This document shows positions 59,724 through 64,000 of a stretch of DNA of 64,000 nt, piece by piece. The notes below the pieces were generated by a model. The model was not told the origin of the DNA. It did no database searches and saw only the letters and a list, made by a program, of their open reading frames with translations. The stretch is from positions 797,857-861,856 of the forward strand of contig NZ_BMTT01000002.1 of assembly GCF_014649815.1 (NCBI RefSeq), read 5' to 3'. Each line of letters starts with the position of its first letter. The stretch's first letter is position 1. Position numbers and translations under genes: made by a program. Origin of the DNA: Streptomyces mutabilis. GTDB lineage: Bacteria; Actinomycetota; Actinomycetes; Streptomycetales; Streptomycetaceae.

Positions 59724-61322
59724 GTGGCTGGTCAGGGTGCTTGGCCAAGATCCTCTGGTCCTGAGGATCTGTTGCGCGTCAGCGCCTCGGACGCGCAAGG
59801 CTTGCTGCGGGGCTGTGGTCTTTACGGCTCGTACAAAGTTCGGCACAAACTGAAGCCCGTGGATTGGGCATACAGGCGAGATGACGCCCAACCTTTCATC
59901 CTGGGAATCGTACGCGATGTAAGCATTGCGCTCCAAGATGACCCACGCATTCACTCTTGGGATGAGCTTAGTCAACTCATCACTCAAGAGCTTGCACAGT
60001 ATAGTTTGCATTCAGCTCTACTCCGGTATGCAACGCAAGCCATTGAAAACTACTTGAACTGTCACGATTTGAGCAAGGCTGAACTGGGAGCGCTTCAGCT
60101 GCGGATTTGCGATCCGGAAGTTGTCCCAAATCCGAGGTATCCAGGTCAAAAGCTGAATGTATGGGCTCCGGTTTACGATGGAAATAGCGGCGTGCGCGAG
60201 GTGCGAAAGCTGCGGTTTGGTGCCGCCAGGAAAGCACCAGCAAGCCCAGACAAGTGGACTGTCACGGCCGCCCACGTAGCCGGCTTGGTTCGTCCGCGCG
60301 GAGACGTGACAAGAATCCGAGTTATTGAGCTTGGCCTAAGCGATGGTTCGGTGGAGGTCTTGTTCGATGACAGTCCCGCTGCGGCGAAGGCACTGTACGA
60401 GTCGCAGGTTATACCTGCACTGAGCAAAATCGTTGACAGTAGAAGTGTGACGCCAGGATCCAACTGCGGAAAATGCAAGATGGCTGGCTGCTGCAATACT
60501 CTCGAAAAGTTAGACGGCTTCCTTGGCCAGGCCCGCCGAGGACATGCGACACGTTCCGTAAGCGCTCGCGACCTTGAGATATACGAAACGTGCCCCTCTC
60601 AGTGGTACCTCATTAATAGCAATCTGCCCGGAGACTCGGATCCCGGGCCATCCTCGGAACGCGGACGGAACGTTCATGAATGGTTGGCCAAAGCTCACAT
60701 GGGCAACCGGAAGTGTGACGCCAGCGACCTGGATTTTATAGACGAGCATTTCCCCCAGCACCTCAGCGAGAAAGAATATCTGGAGGCGCGGGAGTACGTC
60801 ACACAGCATGCGCTATCCTGCCCTATTGGCGATGGGGCACGTGTAATCGGAAGTGAAGTAGGTATTTACGGCTATGATGCTCGCGCCGATGTTGTAATCG
60901 TCAGCAAGCCTGATCTTCTGTATCTTGATGCTGAAGACACTTTCGTCATCAGAGAAACCAAGACGACCACTCGTTCAATTCCTCAAGATGAAAGAGCGGC
61001 ATTTGACCAGTTTTTTGCGGTACCGTGGCTGATCAATTTGATAGCTAGCGGGTATCGGGGCCCATATGAAAGCCAAAAGGCGCGCTTGGAGCTGGAAGTG
61101 CTCGCGTCAGGGGAGAGCCGAGTCTACGCGTGGGATCTGAACGATAGCGGCCTCCGCGGTATGGCCAAGGCGGAGGTCCGTCTGCGCGCCAAAAGATGGC
61201 ACAGGGACACGACTTGGTCGAGCACGCCCGGGGAGCACTGCAAGTGGTGTCCCGTTCGTCAGTGGTGTGGTGATGCCAGAATCGAGGAAGCGGACACTGA
61301 CGACGGGGAACGCATGCCGTAA
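59724..61322 (+). CDS. tandem RecB/Cas4-like Fe-S PD-(D/E)XK nuclease
   Basis: 532 residues from GTG 59724, with AGGGGGTGG upstream. C-terminal half: Cys in IYETCPSQWYL, then KPDLLYLDAEDTFVIRETKT (PD...ExK catalytic core) and HCKWCPVRQWC (C-x2-C-x5-C), i.e. the four-cysteine cluster plus nuclease of Cas4/AddB-type enzymes. The N-terminal half begins with LLRGCGLYGSYKV and ends NCGKCKMAGCC, an apparent second Cys cluster of the same layout without a visible active site. The gene has distinctly lower GC and A/T-ending codons than its neighbours, a sign of transfer. The PIN-like gene follows 124 bp later on the same strand. Confidence 0.75.
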   Translation: MAGQGAWPRSSGPEDLLRVSASDAQGLLRGCGLYGSYKVRHKLKPVDWAYRRDDAQPFILGIVRDVSIALQDDPRIHSWDELSQLITQELAQYSLHSALLRYATQAIENYLNCHDLSKAELGALQLRICDPEVVPNPRYPGQKLNVWAPVYDGNSGVREVRKLRFGAARKAPASPDKWTVTAAHVAGLVRPRGDVTRIRVIELGLSDGSVEVLFDDSPAAAKALYESQVIPALSKIVDSRSVTPGSNCGKCKMAGCCNTLEKLDGFLGQARRGHATRSVSARDLEIYETCPSQWYLINSNLPGDSDPGPSSERGRNVHEWLAKAHMGNRKCDASDLDFIDEHFPQHLSEKEYLEAREYVTQHALSCPIGDGARVIGSEVGIYGYDARADVVIVSKPDLLYLDAEDTFVIRETKTTTRSIPQDERAAFDQFFAVPWLINLIASGYRGPYESQKARLELEVLASGESRVYAWDLNDSGLRGMAKAEVRLRAKRWHRDTTWSSTPGEHCKWCPVRQWCGDARIEEADTDDGERMP

Positions 61323-61446
61323 CTGCGTTGTTGAGTCACTCGCTGGGTTACGCCGGAGCTGTGTGCATCCGCTCCCCGCGCGGGCTACCCTGGGATCGAT
61401 GCTTTGACATCTCGTTGGAGCACACCAGGAGCCGCCGGAGGGGGAG

Positions 61447-62247
61447 TTGGACGATCTGGAGCGCCCGTCCCCGAAGGGCATGGCCCTGCGGCGGCCGAGT
61501 CTCCAGCCGAGGACACGCCCGCGCGTCCGTCCCCCCGTCCCGACCCTTCCGCGGCGGCACACGCCAGTGGACATGGCGTGGGCCGATACCGGGACGCTCT
61601 GTTCGCTGGCTCTTCGGCCGCCCCTGCTCAGTAAGGTCCTGAGTCTCTACGGCACATCGCTTGTAGTTACAGAGGCAGTGGCAACTGAGATCAGGCGATT
61701 GGCTTCCGTTCCGGAAGCTCGGCGGACTGCCGACACCCGGTTGCTCTGCACCGGGGCAGACTCCATCGCTCGTCACCTCGATGCCGGCGACATCAAAGAG
61801 CTGCCTCTGCCAACTTCAGACGACACATTCAACACGTTCGACAAACTCGACCAGGTGCTGCGGCAACTGAGAGAGATCGACGCCGCTGCGGCGGAGCGAT
61901 CCGGTAGGAGCGTTGACCGTGTTGGTTCCGCCCACAGGCATGCTGGCGAGGCGCACAGCATTGTAAGTGCCCTACGGACTATCGCGTTCGGTCGCCGGAC
62001 GCTGTTGCTGACGAACGATGGCGGAGCGATGGCTGTGGCGGTGCGAAACGCTGTCCCGGTCAAGCATGTTGGACATCTGCTTGCAGAACTCGCTTGTCAC
62101 GATGAGAACGTCAACGCGGATCAGCTGTTCGACGCCTTCACTCAGATAACGCGGAAATTTGCCACGGTTCCAATGCAGCATCAACCGAAAGATGAAAAGT
62201 CTTTCAATTGCGTTATGAAGGGCGGCTCCTGCCGCCTCTGCGACTGA
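61447..62247 (+). CDS. PIN-like domain protein
   Basis: 266 residues from TTG 61447, which has GGAGGGGGAG directly upstream; ATG 61573 is the alternative and would remove a basic Pro/Arg-rich leader. PIN-type acidic residues: MAWADTGTLCSLAL (first Asp), VVTEAVATEIRRLAS (Glu), HAGEAHSIVSALRTIAFGRR (Glu) and LLLTNDGGAMAVA (Asp). PIN domains are RNases and common toxins. The C-terminus has a Cys pair (CVMKGGSCRLC). It converges with the ImmA/IrrE gene 13 bp away, an association known from predicted toxin-antitoxin pairs, though those are usually co-directional. Confidence 0.7.
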   Translation: MDDLERPSPKGMALRRPSLQPRTRPRVRPPVPTLPRRHTPVDMAWADTGTLCSLALRPPLLSKVLSLYGTSLVVTEAVATEIRRLASVPEARRTADTRLLCTGADSIARHLDAGDIKELPLPTSDDTFNTFDKLDQVLRQLREIDAAAAERSGRSVDRVGSAHRHAGEAHSIVSALRTIAFGRRTLLLTNDGGAMAVAVRNAVPVKHVGHLLAELACHDENVNADQLFDAFTQITRKFATVPMQHQPKDEKSFNCVMKGGSCRLCD

Positions 62248-62260
62248 TAGCGCAGCGCAG

Positions 62261-63433
62261 CTAGCCATTGAGGTCTGGAGTGTCGACTTCCCAGCCGGCC
62301 TCTCGCAATTGAATGCTGGCGACATCCACGGATCCGTCAGCGATTACATCTGCCACAGCCTGAAGGCTTACAAGTTGCTCGCTATAAGCGTCGAGAACCT
62401 GTTGCGAGAGCCGTTCTGAGGGAAAAGTCAGACCGCGGGAGCTGTTTAGTTCATTCCATGCATTTGAGTTCCCGGATCGTCGCATTAGTTCGCCGACAGG
62501 GATGGTTCGGCAATGCTGGAATACGTCCTCGTCTAGTGCGCCCTCGGCGAACTCGGACAGAGCGATTATTGCTGCTTCTCGACTCACTCCGTACGTCAGA
62601 ATGACGTCAGCCAGGAACTTCTCAGCCTCGGCCCTTGTGAAAGTGTGGCCATACTCCTCCAGCTTATGCAGCAGTGCTTCCTCCGGAAGTAGAAAGTGCC
62701 GCGCAAAAGAGTTGGCAATCCGCTCGGGCCGGAGATCCTGCATTGACGCTCGATCTACAATGACCTGGCCTGGATCATTTTGCAATACGTGACAAAGCTC
62801 GTGCGCCAGAGTGAATCGCTGGCGTGACCAGATGTCATCAGAATTGATTATGATCACCCATGCGATTGTGTCTCCGTGCTTTTCAGGCACCGACATTCCG
62901 TGAACTTGATCCGGTAGGGTCCGATATTCCACGGGAAAGCCCAGGCTTTCAATCAGCCCTGTGAGATCCTCGATGGGATCAATCTCGTCAATGCCCAGGT
63001 AGCCGCGGAGCCGGGCGGCCGTCCGTTCACCTGCATAGCGATTGTGCCAGACTTGGGAAGGGGCGTAAGTGGTGACGTCGGTGACCGGCTGCGCGAAGCC
63101 CCATTCGCGGGTTAGGCGATCGATTTCCAGAAGGCGCGTCGCGTGTGAAACGGCGTCACTAACGTCGTGAATTCCCTCTATCCCGCCAAGGCGAAGACTG
63201 ACGCCCATTGTGGGCTCTTCCGTTTGCAGGAAGAAGCCTGGAGGTACCTTAAAAAAGGCACTCAGGAGTGTCGCTTCATAGGTTGAAGGGAGACGCGTCC
63301 CCGAGATTAGATCCCTGTAACTTTGCTTAGATCCCAGAAGATCAAGCAGTGTTTCGGGAGCTACTCCCTCGCGTATGACTAGGGTATTTAGGGTGTGCTT
63401 GAAGCGCTCTTCGCGTGTGTCAGTTGCCGTCAT
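62261..63433 (-). CDS. HTH + ImmA/IrrE-family zinc metallopeptidase
   Basis: 390 residues from ATG 63433 (AAGGGG five bases upstream; GTGs at 63436/63439 are alternatives). N-terminal helix-turn-helix-like region (FKHTLNTLVIREGVAPETLL, YRDLISGTRLPSTYEA), then the metalloprotease FTLAHELCHVLQNDPG with HExxH, and ERIANSFARHFLLPEEAL, the typical ImmA/IrrE follow-on carrying the third ligand region. Family members cleave repressors or antitoxins in response to DNA damage or phage signals. Part of the region has lower GC than the chromosome. It probably controls the neighbouring PIN-like or nuclease genes; this is inference. Confidence 0.85.
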   Translation of the reverse strand: MTATDTREERFKHTLNTLVIREGVAPETLLDLLGSKQSYRDLISGTRLPSTYEATLLSAFFKVPPGFFLQTEEPTMGVSLRLGGIEGIHDVSDAVSHATRLLEIDRLTREWGFAQPVTDVTTYAPSQVWHNRYAGERTAARLRGYLGIDEIDPIEDLTGLIESLGFPVEYRTLPDQVHGMSVPEKHGDTIAWVIIINSDDIWSRQRFTLAHELCHVLQNDPGQVIVDRASMQDLRPERIANSFARHFLLPEEALLHKLEEYGHTFTRAEAEKFLADVILTYGVSREAAIIALSEFAEGALDEDVFQHCRTIPVGELMRRSGNSNAWNELNSSRGLTFPSERLSQQVLDAYSEQLVSLQAVADVIADGSVDVASIQLREAGWEVDTPDLNG

Positions 63434-63984
63434 CACCACCCCTTCCGCCTTGCGTCAGCCTCGCGGCTGCAGCGGTCCCATCGCCTACTGCCCAGTGTGG
63501 CAGATGCTCTGTGGCTGCACAGGCAGCAGCACTGGTCTGCAGACTTGATATGGCAAAGACTAGTGCCAGCCACTGACAGTGGACCCAACCTGGACGGCCT
63601 GTGACTAGCCAGCGGAGGTCGGTGGAACGGCTTTGGGCTGGAGCTGCTTTGGCGTGAGTGATCATGGCCCCGTAAGCTTCCGGCGCGTCGGGCAGTCTGT
63701 GGACCTGCCCGGTAAAGCACGACGTTGGGGCCATGATCTTCGAGGCTCGCGCCAAAGTGGCTGCCTAAAGCCGTGGAGCCGACCGCCCCAGCCACGACGT
63801 ACCTCTTCTCTGGCGTCAGGCGGTTGATTGCTGTGCGCGCGGCACGGGCGCCGGCCGGGCTGGAGCGGGGCGGAGACAGGAGCGCAGGCCCGGCCGGGGG
63901 CCGGGCCGCGCGCGGGGAGCGGAGCGAGCCGCCTTGAACTAGGGTCCGTCTTCAAAGATCACTGGGGTGGTGGATCATGGTGGG
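63434..63984. other. 551-bp region between ImmA/IrrE gene and right-edge IS
   Basis: No gene is supported. It holds the promoter of the leftward ImmA/IrrE gene, the imperfect palindrome at 63614-63792 and a very GC-rich stretch at 63836-63925. Confidence 0.5.
63614..63792. repeat. imperfect long inverted repeat (palindromic, MITE-like)
   Basis: The left arm (from ggaggtcggtgga, through acggctttggg and ctttggcgtgag, to gatcatggcccc ending 63671) matches the reverse complement of the right arm (starting ggggccatgatc at 63726, through ctcgcgccaaag and cctaaagccgt, to ccgaccgcc). The innermost 12 bp are perfect, and the spacer holds a second hairpin (cgggcag / ctgcccg). Confidence 0.7.
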
Positions 63985-64000
63985 GTGATACGCCGCCATG
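63943..64000 (+). mobile_element. left end of an insertion sequence, transposase start (cut by window edge)
   Basis: From GTG 63985 the frame reads MIRRH, the usual opening of Streptomyces IS5-type transposases (MIRRHELTD...), and is cut at the edge. About 40 bp upstream agggtccgtcttcaaagatc has the look of an IS terminal inverted repeat. The right end and target duplication are outside the window. Confidence 0.55.

Overview
The window is high-GC actinobacterial DNA, almost certainly Streptomyces: strong GC bias at third codon positions, many GTG starts, tightly overlapping operons, and a block whose order (msiK, rlmB-cysS-ispF-ispD-carD, phoP-phoR / phoU, a DUF4242 nickel-binding-type protein, an SCO4225-type membrane protein) I recognise as the S. 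coelicolor SCO4225-SCO4263 neighbourhood. No database search was run; family names rest on motifs, length and gene order.

Layout. 1-8 kb: end of an M1 metallopeptidase gene, a small unknown, a pentapeptide-repeat protein, an MFS exporter with a dead oxidoreductase fragment in front of it, an aminoglycoside-phosphotransferase-like kinase, and a large LAL/LuxR ATPase regulator. 8.4-29.8 kb: a contractile injection system (CIS, a phage-tail-like particle) of the Streptomyces type. It has a second LuxR regulator, tail-terminator (DUF4255), AAA ATPase, a membrane lectin-like protein and a DUF4157 protein on the opposite strand, then sheath, tube, a tail-assembly-chaperone-like pair, a 1368-residue low-complexity 'PVQR' protein in the tape-measure slot, a second tube-like protein, LysM hub, VgrG-like spike, gp25, gpJ-like and gpI-like baseplate proteins and the membrane protein CisA. 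No tail-fibre gene and no signal peptides on structural proteins are visible, which fits the cytoplasmic, membrane-docking Streptomyces CIS.

29.9-48.4 kb is mostly core genome: a decayed hydrolase, a 40-residue membrane protein, tRNA-Thr, msiK, a sugar-nucleotidyltransferase, DoxX, the rlmB/cysS/isp/carD group, a lipoprotein, the Pho two-component system with a PHO box upstream of divergent phoU, small metal-binding-type proteins, a frameshifted DUF234 ATPase remnant, an AraC/GyrI regulator, an odd tRNA-Trp-like gene and a DinB protein.

48.4-64 kb is accessory and scrambled. It holds transposase pieces in both orientations around a secreted alpha/beta hydrolase, a 143-bp diverged direct repeat flanking a PD-(D/E)XK-type protein and a DUF4352-like protein, an integrase C-terminal relic, a GNAT-PIN fusion overlapping an ASCH gene, a HEPN-like protein, a lower-GC tandem RecB/Cas4-like nuclease, a PIN-like protein, a convergent ImmA/IrrE metallopeptidase, an imperfect palindrome, and the start of an IS at the right edge. 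The concentration of RNA/DNA-cleaving domains and relic mobile DNA suggests a defence/toxin island.

The most promising unexplained items are the PVQR protein as a repeat-tunable ruler or cargo of the CIS (with a possible -1 frameshift site just before it), the GNAT-PIN/ASCH operon, and the tandem Fe-S nuclease + PIN + ImmA/IrrE cluster.
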